A stretch of 64,000 bases of DNA from positions 154,284 through 218,283 of the forward strand of contig NZ_JACOGF010000011.1 of assembly GCF_014284335.1 (NCBI RefSeq), written 5' to 3'. Made by a program: the position numbers and the translations under genes. The stretch comes from Undibacterium hunanense. GTDB taxonomy: Bacteria > Pseudomonadota > Gammaproteobacteria > Burkholderiales > Burkholderiaceae_D. This document shows positions 10,195-18,733 of this stretch, piece after piece. The first letter of the stretch is position 1; every line of letters starts with the position of its first letter. The notes under the pieces are model-generated. The model was given only the letters and a program-made list of their open reading frames with translations. It was not told where the DNA came from and did not search any database.

Positions 10195-11688
10195 ATGATG
10201 CAGTCAACTTCTACTCTACTCAGCCTCGCGATCTGGTGTCCGATTGCGTTCGGCATTTTCGTCCTCGCATTTGGTCGCGACAATAATCCAGGCCTGGTGC
10301 GCGGTGTTTCCCTGATCGGTTCCCTGGTCAGTTTTCTGGTCACGATTCCACTGATCAAGAATTTTGACAATGCTGCTCACGGCATGCAGTTTGTCGAAAA
10401 GTTTTCATGGATAGAACGCTTCAACATTTTTTACTCTCTGGGTATAGATGGTATTTCTTTGTGGCTCATACCTTTGACGGCATTTATCACTGTCATCGTG
10501 GTCATCGCTGCATGGGAAGTGGTTGAGAAGCAGGTCGCCCAATACATGGGCGCTTTCCTGATATTGTCCGGTTTGATGATAGGTGTGTTCTGCGCGACCG
10601 ATGGCATGCTGTTCTATGTGTTCTTCGAAGCGACGCTGATCCCGATGTACATTATCGTCGGTGTCTGGGGTGGCCCGAATCGCGTGTATGCCGCCTTCAA
10701 GTTCTTCCTATACACCTTGCTGGGTTCCTTGCTGACCCTGGTTGCCATTATTTACCTGTACCTGAAAGCCGGTCATTCTTTCGACATCCTGGTATGGCAT
10801 AAACTGCCGTTGCCTTTGACGACACAGATCATGATTTTCTGCGCCTTCCTGATGGCATTTGCTGTCAAGGTGCCAATGTGGCCAGTGCATACGTGGTTGC
10901 CAGATGCCCACGTCGAAGCACCTACCGGTGGTTCCGTGGTACTGGCAGCGATCATGTTGAAACTGGGTGCTTACGGTTTCCTGCGTTTTTCTTTGCCTAT
11001 CGCGCCGGATGCCAGTCATTACATGGCCGGTTTCATGATTACCCTGTCGCTGATCGCCGTTATTTATATCGGTCTGGTGGCTTTGGTGCAAAAGGATATG
11101 AAAAAGCTGGTGGCGTATTCTTCGATTGCACACATGGGCTTTGTGACGCTCGGGTTCTTCATGTTCAATGACATGTCGGTGCAGGGCGCTATCGTACAGA
11201 TGATTTCCCACGGCTTTATCTCCGGCGCGATGTTCCTGTGTATCGGCGTACTGTATGACCGCGTACATTCCCGCGAAATCGCCGACTACGGTGGCGTCGT
11301 CAACAAAATGCCCAAGTTTGCTGCCTTGTTCGTATTGTTTTCCATGGCTAACTGCGGCTTGCCGGCAACATCCGGTTTCGTTGGCGAATTCATGGTAATT
11401 CTGGGTGCAGTCCAGTTCAATTTCTGGATAGGCATGCTGGCAGCAACGGCACTTATTTTTGGCGCAGCCTATTCGCTGTGGATGGTAAAACGTGTAATTT
11501 TCGGCAATATCACGAATGAACATGTGGCACACCTGACCGATATCAACAAGCGTGAATTTTTCATGCTGGGTGTGCTGGCCATTGCAGTGCTGGTAATGGG
11601 CCTGTACCCGGCGCCATTTACAGATGCAATGCAGGTCTCGGTAACTGATCTGTTGAAACATGTGGCAGTGTCAAAAGTGATGCCTTGA
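10195..11688 (+). CDS. nuoM: NADH-quinone oxidoreductase subunit M
   Basis: ND4-type antiporter-like membrane subunit, 497 residues, about 14 helices. Conserved elements are the glutamate segment FFEATLIPMYIIVGVWGG, the lysine segment AVKVPMWPVHTWLPDAHVEAP and KKLVAYSSIAHMGFVTLG. It starts at the first ATG of the paired ATGATG at 10195; the second, one codon on, is equally possible. It follows nuoL by 26 bases. Confidence 0.97.
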   Translation: MMQSTSTLLSLAIWCPIAFGIFVLAFGRDNNPGLVRGVSLIGSLVSFLVTIPLIKNFDNAAHGMQFVEKFSWIERFNIFYSLGIDGISLWLIPLTAFITVIVVIAAWEVVEKQVAQYMGAFLILSGLMIGVFCATDGMLFYVFFEATLIPMYIIVGVWGGPNRVYAAFKFFLYTLLGSLLTLVAIIYLYLKAGHSFDILVWHKLPLPLTTQIMIFCAFLMAFAVKVPMWPVHTWLPDAHVEAPTGGSVVLAAIMLKLGAYGFLRFSLPIAPDASHYMAGFMITLSLIAVIYIGLVALVQKDMKKLVAYSSIAHMGFVTLGFFMFNDMSVQGAIVQMISHGFISGAMFLCIGVLYDRVHSREIADYGGVVNKMPKFAALFVLFSMANCGLPATSGFVGEFMVILGAVQFNFWIGMLAATALIFGAAYSLWMVKRVIFGNITNEHVAHLTDINKREFFMLGVLAIAVLVMGLYPAPFTDAMQVSVTDLLKHVAVSKVMP

Positions 11689-11708
11689 TAGAGGATATGG
11701 ATGCGCGA

Positions 11709-11738
11709 GCCACGTACTGAGAGCAGCTCTCACGTGGC
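11709..11738 (+). other. strong RNA hairpin between nuoM and nuoN
   Basis: GCCACGT (11709-11715) pairs with ACGTGGC (11732-11738), and GAGAG (11719-11723) pairs with CTCTC (11727-11731). The stem is about 12 pairs with a three-base bulge. It ends two bases before the GG-rich sequence preceding the nuoN ATG and has no T-tract. It could affect nuoN translation or mRNA decay. Confidence 0.6.
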
Positions 11739-11747
11739 GGCAGATCA

Positions 11748-13244
11748 ATGCTTGTAAAAATGAATAATATGAACCTGATACCACTTTATCCTGAAATCTT
11801 TTTGCTATTGGCGATTTGCGTCATATTGCTGATAGATATGTTTCTGGCAGATAACAAGCGCAACGTCACTTATGTGCTGAGCCTGCTGAGTCTGGCCATC
11901 TGTGGCGCCTTGACTGCGGCCAATTCTGATACGGTGATGTCGGTGTACGTCAGCAACAACATGTTTGTTTCTGACCCCATGTCCAATTTGCTGAAACTGT
12001 TCTCTTACCTGGCAGTGGGCGTCACCCTGATTTATTCACGTCAGTACGTGAGTGACCGTGGCATGACCAATACCCATCTGGGTGGTGAGTATTATGTATT
12101 GGCACTGTTTGCCCTGCTGGGTCAGATGGTGATGATTTCCGGTAACAACTTCCTCGTTATTTACCTGGGTCTGGAGTTGATGTCCCTGTCGTTGTATGCG
12201 CTGGTTGCCTTGCGTCGTGACCACACGGTATCGACTGAAGCGGCGATGAAGTATTTCATCCTGGGCGCGCTGGCATCCGGTTTCATGCTGTATGGTATTT
12301 CCATGCTGTACGGTGCGACCGGTTCTTTGCAATTGAGCGAAGTGGTCAAGGTAGCGGCGACGGCAACGGCCAATAAGACAATCCTGGTGTTTGGTATCGT
12401 GTTCCTGGTCGCTGGTCTGGCGTTCAAACTCGGTGTGGTTCCTTTCCATATGTGGGTACCTGACGTGTATCAGGGCTCGCCGACAGCTGTCACCCTGTTG
12501 CTGGGTGGTGCGCCTAAACTGGCGGCGTTTGCGATTACCTTCCGGTTGCTGGTAGAAGGCTTGTTCCCGCTGGCGGTAGACTGGCAGCAGATGCTGGTGG
12601 TACTGGCGGTGTTATCGATGGCCGTAGGTAACCTGACTGCGATCGCACAGACCAATCTGAAACGTATGCTTGCATACTCTACCATTTCACAAATGGGCTT
12701 CATGCTGCTGGGCCTGTTGTCTGGTGTTGCCAATGGCAATGCTGATCTGGCGGTTGATGCCTACAGTGCATCCATGTTCTACAGCATTACCTATGTGCTG
12801 ACGACACTGGGTACCTTCGGCGTCATCATGCTGCTGGCACGTACCGGTTTTGAAGCAGAAAATCTGGAAGATCTGAAAGGCCTGAACAAGCGTAACCCGT
12901 GGTTTGCGCTGGTCATGCTGTTGCTGATGTTCTCGCTGGCGGGTATTCCACCTATGATGGGTTTCTATGCCAAGCTGTCCGTGTTGCAGGCAGTATTGTC
13001 TACAGGTCAGTTATGGCTGGCACTGGTTGCCGTACTGTTCTCGCTAATCGGTACGTTCTACTACCTGCGCGTCGTCAAACTCATGTACTTTGATGATCCG
13101 CTGGATAACAGTCCTATCGTTGTCAGCACTGACATGCGCATCATACTGAGCATCAATGGCCTGGCTGTATTGGTCATGGGCCTGTTGCCTGGCTCCCTGA
13201 TGCTGGCGTGTGCAAACGCCATTTCGAATACGCTTAAGTATTAA
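11748..13244 (+). CDS. nuoN: NADH-quinone oxidoreductase subunit N
   Basis: ND2-type antiporter-like subunit, 498 residues and about 14 helices. Diagnostic segments are [20 protein letters not shown], the lysine segment [22 protein letters not shown] and [18 protein letters not shown]. Three in-frame ATGs lie close together (11748, 11760, 11769). I kept the first because the only purine-rich stretch upstream (GGCGGCAGA) sits 7-10 bases before it, but 11760 is possible. Confidence 0.96.
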   Translation: MLVKMNNMNLIPLYPEIFLLLAICVILLIDMFLADNKRNVTYVLSLLSLAICGALTAANSDTVMSVYVSNNMFVSDPMSNLLKLFSYLAVGVTLIYSRQYVSDRGMTNTHLGGEYYVLALFALLGQMVMISGNNFLVIYLGLELMSLSLYALVALRRDHTVSTEAAMKYFILGALASGFMLYGISMLYGATGSLQLSEVVKVAATATANKTILVFGIVFLVAGLAFKLGVVPFHMWVPDVYQGSPTAVTLLLGGAPKLAAFAITFRLLVEGLFPLAVDWQQMLVVLAVLSMAVGNLTAIAQTNLKRMLAYSTISQMGFMLLGLLSGVANGNADLAVDAYSASMFYSITYVLTTLGTFGVIMLLARTGFEAENLEDLKGLNKRNPWFALVMLLLMFSLAGIPPMMGFYAKLSVLQAVLSTGQLWLALVAVLFSLIGTFYYLRVVKLMYFDDPLDNSPIVVSTDMRIILSINGLAVLVMGLLPGSLMLACANAISNTLKY

Positions 13245-13246
13245 CA

Positions 13247-13558
13247 GTGGGTAATTCTGCATCAGTCTGGCTGGTGATCGTATTGGCAGTTCTGGCTGCC
13301 AATACGCCATTTGTGAATGAACGCTGTTTTGCAGTGATCAGCCTTAAATGGTTTGCTGTTGCCAAGCCTTTATGGGCACGTCTGCTGGAATTGATTGTCC
13401 TGTATTTTTGTCTCGGCTTTATTGCGCATGCGCTGGAGTCCGGTGCTGGTAATCCTTTCCCTCAGGGCTGGGAATTCTATGCTATTAACGGCTGTCTGTT
13501 TCTGGTGCTGGCTTTCCCTGGTTTTGTCTATCGTTACCTGAAGCGCAAACATGACTGA
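13247..13558 (+). CDS. DUF2818 family membrane protein
   Basis: Small membrane protein of 103 residues with three hydrophobic segments (about 5-22, 43-63 and 78-95) and a basic C-terminal tail ending RYLKRKHD. It matches the DUF2818 family, regularly found directly after nuoN in Betaproteobacteria, so it may be a complex I accessory or assembly factor; no function is proven. It uses a GTG start three bases after the nuoN stop and overlaps the NUDIX gene by 8 bases, so it belongs to the same transcript. Confidence 0.85.
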   Translation: MGNSASVWLVIVLAVLAANTPFVNERCFAVISLKWFAVAKPLWARLLELIVLYFCLGFIAHALESGAGNPFPQGWEFYAINGCLFLVLAFPGFVYRYLKRKHD

Positions 13559-14117
13559 AAAAGTCACCAGTAAACTGAATCTGCAAGAAACCCGGCTCAG
13601 CACTGAGCTGGCATATGCGGGCAGTTTTCTCAAGGTCGACAAAGATGTGGTATCCCTGCCTGATGGCCAGACTGCGACCAGAGAATACATACGCCATCCG
13701 GGTGCAGTAGTTATTATTCCCTTGTTTGATGATGGCCGTATCTTGCTGGAAAAGCAGTTCCGCTATCCGCTGGATCGTATTTTCATCGAGTTCCCCGCCG
13801 GTAAGATTGATCCAGGTGAAGACCCGCTGATCTGTGCCCAGCGCGAGCTGCGTGAAGAGACCGGCTATACCGCGACAGACTGGTCCTTCGTCTGCACCAT
13901 ACACAATGCCATCGCGTATTCTGACGAGCACCTGGACATCTACCTGGCCAAAGGTCTGACGGCAGGCAAGGCAGCACTGGATGAAGAAGAATTCCTGGAA
14001 GTCTTCACCGCCACCTTGCCAGAGATGCTGGACTGGATCAAATCCGGTCATATCACCGACGTAAAAACCATCATAGGTACATTCTGGCTGGAAAAAATCC
14101 TGGCCGGTAAATGGTGA
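13551..14117 (+). CDS. NUDIX hydrolase, ADP-ribose pyrophosphatase type
   Basis: Cytosolic hydrolase of nucleoside-diphosphate-linked compounds; the closest family type cleaves ADP-ribose to AMP and ribose-5-phosphate. The NUDIX box is complete around residues 85-107 (GKIDPGEDPLICAQRELREETGY), with the REx2EE catalytic core. Length 188 residues. It is the last gene of the nuo transcript, overlaps DUF2818 and is followed by a terminator. Exact substrate is not readable from the sequence. Confidence 0.88.
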   Translation: MTEKVTSKLNLQETRLSTELAYAGSFLKVDKDVVSLPDGQTATREYIRHPGAVVIIPLFDDGRILLEKQFRYPLDRIFIEFPAGKIDPGEDPLICAQRELREETGYTATDWSFVCTIHNAIAYSDEHLDIYLAKGLTAGKAALDEEEFLEVFTATLPEMLDWIKSGHITDVKTIIGTFWLEKILAGKW

Positions 14118-14152
14118 TTGCAGATCAGAGTCACAAAAATATTGAAAACAAA

Positions 14153-14174
14153 AAAGCCGCTGACCAGCGGCTTT
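14153..14174 (+). terminator. Rho-independent terminator of the nuo operon
   Basis: AAAGCCGCT / AGCGGCTTT is a perfect 9-bp stem with a GACC loop, followed by TTTCTT. It lies 36 bases after the NUDIX stop. Confidence 0.85.
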
Positions 14175-14217
14175 CTTCGTTATGGAGAAGGTGAAGTTTC
14201 AATTCACATTACGACAG

Positions 14218-14336
14218 GAGGTGCTGAGTAAGCGTAGCGAGCGGCCTTAATTTTAGTTAAGAAGCGCAATCGTACTTTAGTACGATGAGCATCGCAGGCT
14301 AAAAGTAAGGTCGCGCAGTAGCTTAATCAGCACCTC
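14218..14336. repeat. palindromic element A (119 bp, MITE/REP-like)
   Basis: Terminal arms 14218-14233 and 14321-14336 are inverted copies with one mismatch in 16 (GAGGTGCTGAGTAAGC on the left). Inside, GGCCTTAATTTTAG pairs with the complement of CTAAAAGTAAGGTC, and the centre ATCGTAC-TTTA-GTACGAT is a perfect snap-back. The whole can fold into one long hairpin. It begins 44 bases after the nuo terminator and ends three bases before the stop codon of the ETF-QO gene. It encodes nothing. Confidence 0.75.
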
Positions 14337-14339
14337 ATG

Positions 14340-16004
14340 TTACATGTTTGGATAATTCGGTCCACCCCCACCTTCAGGCGTCACCCAGACGATATTCTGT
14401 GTCGGGTCCTTGATGTCGCAGGTCTTGCAATGTACGCAGTTTTGCGCATTGATTTGCAGGCGGTCTGCACCTGCTTCGGTTTTGACGAATTCATACACAC
14501 CAGCCGGGCAATAGCGTGCTTCCGGGCCAGCGAATTTCGCCAGGTTGATGGATACCGGCACATCGGCATTTTTCAATGTCAGATGGATGGGCTGGTCTTC
14601 GGCATGGTTGGTATTCGAAATAAATACCGATGACAGCCGGTCAAATGTCAGTTTGCCATCCGGTTTGGGATAGGTGATAGGCTTGCATTCCGATGCCGGG
14701 CGCAGGCATTCATGATCGGCCTTGCTGTGATGCAGGGTCCAGGGTGCCTTGCCGCGCAATACCACCTGATCCAGCCACACCAGAGGCGAGCCATACGTAC
14801 CGCGCTTGAGCAATGGTTTGACATTACGGGCAGTGTACAACTCTTCATGCAGCCAGGATTGTTCAAATGCAGTTGAATAGCTGCTCAGTTCATCATGCTG
14901 ACGGTTGGCAGATACCGCTTCAAAGGCCGCTGTTGCAGCCAGCATGCCGGTTTTGATTGCAGCATGACTACCCTTGATACGACTCATGTTCAGGAAGCCG
15001 GCATCGCAGCCTATCAATGCACCACCCGGGAACACCAGTTTAGGCAGGGATTGCAAGCCACCGGCAGTAATTGCCCGTGCACCATAAGAAACCCGTTTTC
15101 CACCTTCAAAGAAAGTGCGGATCGCTGGATGGGTTTTGAAGCGCTGGAATTCTTCGTAAGGGGAGAGGTAAGGGTTTTCGTATGCCAGGCCGACGACATA
15201 ACCGACTGCCACCAGATTGTCTTCCAGGTGATACAGGAAAGAACCGCTGTACTGATCCATCAAAGGCCAGCCTGTTGTATGTACGACCAGGCCCGGTTGA
15301 TGTTGCTTGGGATCGATTTCCCACAACTCCTTGATGCCTATGCCATAGGATTGCGGGTCTTTGCCCTTGCTCAAGTCATATTTTGCGATGACCTGTTTGC
15401 CCAGGTGACCACGTGCACCTTCCGCAAACAGAGTGTATTTCGCGTGTAATTCCATGCCGAGCTGGAAAGAGGATGTTGGCTGACCGTGGCGGTCTACCCC
15501 CATATTGCCGGTGGCAACACCTTTGACTGAGCCGTCGTCGTTATACAGGACTTCTGCGGCAGCAAAACCAGGGAAGACTTCCACACCCAGTGCCTCGGCC
15601 TGCTGACCCAGCCAGCGGGTCACATTGGCCAGCGAAACGATGTAGTTGCCATGATTTTCGAAACAGGCTGGCAGCATCCAGTTAGGGGTGCGGTAGGCTT
15701 TGGTCTCAGTCAGGACCAGGACGCGGTCTTCGGTGACTGCTGTATTCAAAGGGGCACCCATTTCCTTCCAGTTGGGAAAGAGTTCGGTCAGCGCCTTGGG
15801 ATCCATGACGGCACCGGACAGGATGTGTGCACCGGGTTCTCCGCCTTTTTCCAGCACGCAGACTGACACTTCTGTCCCTTTTTCTGCAGCCAGTTGCTTC
15901 AGCTTGATGGCCGCTGACAAACCAGCCGGTCCACCACCGACGACGACGACATCATATTCCATTGCGTCGCGAGGGCCGTACTGTTCAAGTATGCTTTGTG
16001 TCAT
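14340..16004 (-). CDS. electron transfer flavoprotein-ubiquinone oxidoreductase
   Basis: Membrane-associated flavoprotein that passes electrons from ETF, reduced by acyl-CoA and other dehydrogenases, to ubiquinone. The FAD-binding VVVVGGGPAGLSAAIKL lies near residue 20, and the C-terminal [4Fe-4S] domain has the ligands CPAGVYEF and CVHCKTCDIKDPTQN. Length 554 residues matches the family. I chose the ATG at 16004 (MTQSILEQYG), preceded by GAAAGTGAAAA; a GTG four codons upstream is the alternative. It stands alone between palindromic elements A and B and is convergent with the nuo operon. Confidence 0.96.
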   Translation of the reverse strand: MTQSILEQYGPRDAMEYDVVVVGGGPAGLSAAIKLKQLAAEKGTEVSVCVLEKGGEPGAHILSGAVMDPKALTELFPNWKEMGAPLNTAVTEDRVLVLTETKAYRTPNWMLPACFENHGNYIVSLANVTRWLGQQAEALGVEVFPGFAAAEVLYNDDGSVKGVATGNMGVDRHGQPTSSFQLGMELHAKYTLFAEGARGHLGKQVIAKYDLSKGKDPQSYGIGIKELWEIDPKQHQPGLVVHTTGWPLMDQYSGSFLYHLEDNLVAVGYVVGLAYENPYLSPYEEFQRFKTHPAIRTFFEGGKRVSYGARAITAGGLQSLPKLVFPGGALIGCDAGFLNMSRIKGSHAAIKTGMLAATAAFEAVSANRQHDELSSYSTAFEQSWLHEELYTARNVKPLLKRGTYGSPLVWLDQVVLRGKAPWTLHHSKADHECLRPASECKPITYPKPDGKLTFDRLSSVFISNTNHAEDQPIHLTLKNADVPVSINLAKFAGPEARYCPAGVYEFVKTEAGADRLQINAQNCVHCKTCDIKDPTQNIVWVTPEGGGGPNYPNM

Positions 16005-16113
16005 GGCTATTTTCACTTTCTGAATATTTTAGAACGAGCGTGCTTATTTGTTTTCAGCATGTTATCTGCTGTAGATGTATTGCGCAAGCGAGGGTGTACT
16101 CCAAAAATTGCTC

Positions 16114-16280
16114 TTAGAACCTGTTTGCGATCTTACTGCGCGAGCGCAATCGGAGTCTGCGCGGGGCTCATGTGCTGCTCAAAATGCTCATGTACTGGAG
16201 TACATTCCGCTTTTTGCGCTGCACTTGGTTACCCTGACCCCGCTGACGCTCGCTCGCTACAGATCGTAAACAGGTTCTTA
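16114..16280. repeat. palindromic element B (167 bp, MITE/REP-like)
   Basis: The end arms are near-perfect inverted repeats: TTAGAACCTGTTTGCGATCT (16114-16133) against the complement of AGATCGTAAACAGGTTCTTA (16261-16280), with 2 mismatches in 20. The centre ATGTACT-GG-AGTACAT (16190-16205) is a perfect snap-back, and flanking stretches (GCTCAAAATGCTC / CCGCTTTTTGCGC) largely pair. It shares the layout of element A, including a GTACT/AGTAC centre and CGAGCG-type inner sequence. No coding capacity. Confidence 0.8.
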
Positions 16281-16292
16281 TTGGCGCACAAG

Positions 16293-16445
16293 TTACACCG
16301 GATTATCGCAGAGCCAACTTTGGGATGCATCAAGATCATGTGAAATGGCAGGAAAATTTCTGTAAAAATCTTCAACTAATTCAAATCCATACAACACAAG
16401 CATAATCTCTATGTCATCATAGCGGCTAGATAGAGTAGAACTCAT
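16293..16445 (-). pseudogene. possible small gene or gene remnant between elements B and C
   Basis: An AT-rich open frame whose last 42 residues (from YDDIEIMLVLYGFELVEDFY onward, ending LCDNPV) look like ordinary protein sequence, not antisense noise. The ATG at 16445 lies inside the terminal repeat of element C; an inner ATG at 16403 would give 36 residues. It ends 13 bases from element B. It may be the tail of a gene cut by insertion of element C, or a chance frame. I recognise no family. Confidence 0.2.
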
Positions 16446-16705
16446 TTCATAAATAGGGATGAGTGCGAGCAAGGCGATTCGGGATGCAGTGCAAGGCGCG
16501 TCGCGTAGCCAAGGCTGGTGCCTTGGCAAGCGGCGCAACGAAGCAATGCGCCCGAATCGCCAGCTCCCGGAGGGTTTGCCTCATAACGCGTGCTGGACTG
16601 CGTTGGACTCGTTGTCAATAGACCCGCTATTGATTGCCTCGTCCGCCTTGCCAGCCCACGTTATGAGGCAAACGCATCTCACCCCTATTTATGAAATGAG
16701 TTCTA
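16436..16705. repeat. palindromic element C (270 bp, three-way-junction MITE-like element)
   Basis: Terminal inverted repeats of 28 bp (16436-16463 and 16678-16705) differ at one position; the left one begins TAGAACTCATTTCATAAATA. Between them are two separate large hairpins. Arm 1 has GGCGATTCGGG (16473-16483) pairing with 16551-16561 and an inner GCCAAGGC-TGGT-GCCTTGGC (16508-16527). Arm 2 has GTTTGCCTCATAACG (16574-16588) pairing with 16659-16673 and an inner TCAATAG-ACCCG-CTATTGA (16615-16633). Together they predict a cross-shaped fold. No transposase is encoded and no target duplication is evident. Confidence 0.85.
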
Positions 16706-16738
16706 GTAAGCTTATTCCAATTATTAGTGGAGAATCAG

Positions 16739-17515
16739 ATGGGCATAGAAGTCAATTTCGAAGGCAAAATTGCGTTGGTGACAGGCGCTTCCAGTGGTCT
16801 TGGTGCACGGTTTGCCAAAATTCTGGCACAGGCTGGTGCGCAGGTCGTGCTGGCATCGCGCCGTATAGACAGGCTGAAAGAATTGCGTGCAGAAATCGAA
16901 TCCGAAGGCGGTGCCGCCCATGTGGTGGCACTGGATGTGACCGACTATGGCAGTATCAAATCAGCGATTGCCCATGCCGAGACAGAGGCCGGTCCGATTG
17001 ATATCCTGATCAATAATTCGGGTGTGTCGACTACGCAACGTCTGGTCGATGTAACGCCGGATGACTATGCCTATGTCATGGACACCAATCAGCGTGGTGC
17101 CTTTTTCGTGGCACAGGAAGCCGCCAAGCGCATGATCGCCCGTCACAAGGGTGATCCTAAAAAACAGCACCGCATCATCAATATTGCCTCGGTCGCCGGG
17201 TTGCGGGTATTGCCACAGATAGGCATTTACTGCATGAGCAAGGCGGCGGTCGTGCACATGACCAAGGCCATGGCAGTAGAGTGGGGCAAGTATGGCATCA
17301 ATGTGAATGCGATTTGTCCGGGTTATATTTCTACAGAAATCAATTCAGACTATTTTGCGACCGAAGCCGGCCAGAAACTGGTCGATATGCTGCCAAGAAA
17401 ACGCGTAGGCACACCAGAGGATCTGGATGGCCTGCTGCTTTTGCTGGCGGCGGAAGAGTCACGCTTCCTGAATGGCGCCATCGTTACTGCCGATGATGGC
17501 ATGAGCGTGCAATGA
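16739..17515 (+). CDS. SDR family oxidoreductase
   Basis: Classical short-chain dehydrogenase/reductase of 258 residues. It has the cofactor motif TGASSGLGARF near residue 16, NNSG near residue 90 and the catalytic Ser plus Y-x3-K (IYCMSKAAVVHMTKA) near residues 150-175. Start ATG at 16739 has GGAGA seven bases upstream; a GTG at 16727 is less likely. It is translationally coupled (ATGA overlap) to a thioesterase, suggesting action on acyl-CoA or 3-oxoacyl substrates. Element C ends only 34 bases upstream. Substrate unknown. Confidence 0.85.
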   Translation: MGIEVNFEGKIALVTGASSGLGARFAKILAQAGAQVVLASRRIDRLKELRAEIESEGGAAHVVALDVTDYGSIKSAIAHAETEAGPIDILINNSGVSTTQRLVDVTPDDYAYVMDTNQRGAFFVAQEAAKRMIARHKGDPKKQHRIINIASVAGLRVLPQIGIYCMSKAAVVHMTKAMAVEWGKYGINVNAICPGYISTEINSDYFATEAGQKLVDMLPRKRVGTPEDLDGLLLLLAAEESRFLNGAIVTADDGMSVQ

Positions 17516-17958
17516 TAGAGAACAAGGTAACGGAAAAGAAACTGGTCTATACCGTCACCATTCCCATACGCTGGGGAGATATGGATGCCATGGGCCACGT
17601 CAACAATACCGTGTACTTTCGCTACATGGAGCAGGCGCGGATTGAGTGGCTGAGCATGATGGGCTGTTTGCCTGATGAAGAAGGCAATGGCCCCGTCATC
17701 GTGAATGCCTATTGCACTTTCAAGAAGCCGCTGAAATATCCTGACCAGGTTGAAGTCTGTACCTATATCGGTGCAGCAGGGCGCAGCAGTTTTGAAACCA
17801 TACAGGAAATGCGCTCGGTCGGTGACGGCTACGCTCTGTATGCAGAAGGCGGTGCCAAGGTGGTCTGGGTAGCGGCAGAGACTGGCAAGTCCGTCAGCCT
17901 GCCAGAATCGATCAAGCAGAAACTGAGTGAAATCAAGGTGGCAAAACGCAAAAAATGA
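17512..17958 (+). CDS. acyl-CoA thioesterase, 4HBT hotdog family
   Basis: A 148-residue hotdog-fold protein with the 4HBT-type motif WGDMDAMGHVNNTVYFRYMEQ, in which the Asp near residue 22 is the expected catalytic residue. It would hydrolyse an acyl-CoA. Its ATGA start overlaps the stop of the SDR gene, so the two are one operon. The acyl chain specificity cannot be read. Confidence 0.88.
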   Translation: MIENKVTEKKLVYTVTIPIRWGDMDAMGHVNNTVYFRYMEQARIEWLSMMGCLPDEEGNGPVIVNAYCTFKKPLKYPDQVEVCTYIGAAGRSSFETIQEMRSVGDGYALYAEGGAKVVWVAAETGKSVSLPESIKQKLSEIKVAKRKK

Positions 17959-18002
17959 GATGGGCAGCGTTATTGTGCGCAGCCTGTTTCAGGTGTGCCG
18001 GT

Positions 18003-18563
18003 TCAGCGCATGATGCCCAGCAGCTTGTGTACCAGCTCACTGGATGTTGCTGAATTGAACTTGCGCATCAGTTTTGCCCTGTGCATTTCTACTGTACGTG
18101 GGCTGAGGTCGATCTGGCGTGCAATCAGCTTGCTGGTTTTGCCTTCTACCAGCAATGCTGCAATTTCACGTTCACGTGGGGTCAGTTCGGCAGTTACCGG
18201 GCGTTTGGCGCTAAGATCTTCAAAAGTCCAGATGCCGGCGGCGTGTGGGTTGTCCTTATTCAATCCCCGTCCTGATACATGGCACCAGAACAGTTCCTGA
18301 TTGGCGCGTTTCATGATGCGTTCATCCGAGTAATAGCCTCTGGCATTCATGATGGGGGTAATACGGGCACCGGTACGCTCAAATTCGTCAGGACTGGGGT
18401 ACAGTACCAGAAAAGACTGGCCCAGCAATTCGTCGTTCTGATAGCCAAACATTTTCGCCAGATCATTGTTGCAGGCCTGAATGATGCGATTCTGCGATAC
18501 GCACATACCGACAGGCGCATGTTGAAATATGGATTCAAAATCTATGGGCTGTACGACATTCAT
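18003..18563 (-). CDS. PAS domain and LuxR-type helix-turn-helix transcriptional regulator
   Basis: 186 residues. The N-terminal PAS domain (about 8-115, FESIFQHAPVGMCVSQNRII...) is followed by a LuxR/FixJ-type HTH (about 125-180, LTPREREIAALLVEGKTSKL...SPRTVEMHRAKLMRKF). There is no receiver domain, so a ligand or redox state sensed by the PAS domain probably controls it. I chose MNVVQPIDFES (18563), right before the PAS domain; ATGs at 18635 and 18632 next to AGGAT are alternatives. It is divergent from scoAB and may regulate it. Confidence 0.85.
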   Translation of the reverse strand: MNVVQPIDFESIFQHAPVGMCVSQNRIIQACNNDLAKMFGYQNDELLGQSFLVLYPSPDEFERTGARITPIMNARGYYSDERIMKRANQELFWCHVSGRGLNKDNPHAAGIWTFEDLSAKRPVTAELTPREREIAALLVEGKTSKLIARQIDLSPRTVEMHRAKLMRKFNSATSSELVHKLLGIMR

Positions 18564-18733
18564 TTCAACGATCCACTGACAGGGTTGTAGTAAAGGCGTA
18601 TTTTTACGGTATTGCGCAGTATAACGCAGCATCATATCCTGTAAGGCTAATGATTGGTATTGCTCTTTATGGCGTTTTTCGGACAGCCATTTTGTAAAAG
18701 AAAAACTGACTTAATACTTGGAGAGAGGACATT

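Larger units (their letters stand above)
16017..16738. other. 722-bp intergenic region filled by two palindromic elements
   Basis: The divergent gap between ETF-QO and the SDR gene. It holds element B (16114-16280) and element C (16436-16705), with a 155-bp AT-rich linker that carries a short minus-strand open frame. I see no transposase. The promoter of ETF-QO must lie in 16017-16113; that of the SDR must lie in the last 30 bases, inside element C, or upstream of it. Confidence 0.7.

Noticed and set aside
14895..15449. 184-residue plus-strand frame opposite the ETF-QO gene
   Set aside because: Antisense to a gene with clear FAD and iron-sulfur motifs; no independent evidence.
14101..16740. 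CRISPR array or IS element as explanation for the repeats around ETF-QO
   Set aside because: The repeats are inverted pairs without regular direct spacing, and no transposase or cas gene is present.
16459..17001. 180-residue plus-strand open frame running through element C into the SDR gene
   Set aside because: It reads through the palindromic arms and then the SDR gene in a wrong frame; the sequence is low-quality and Arg/Cys-rich.
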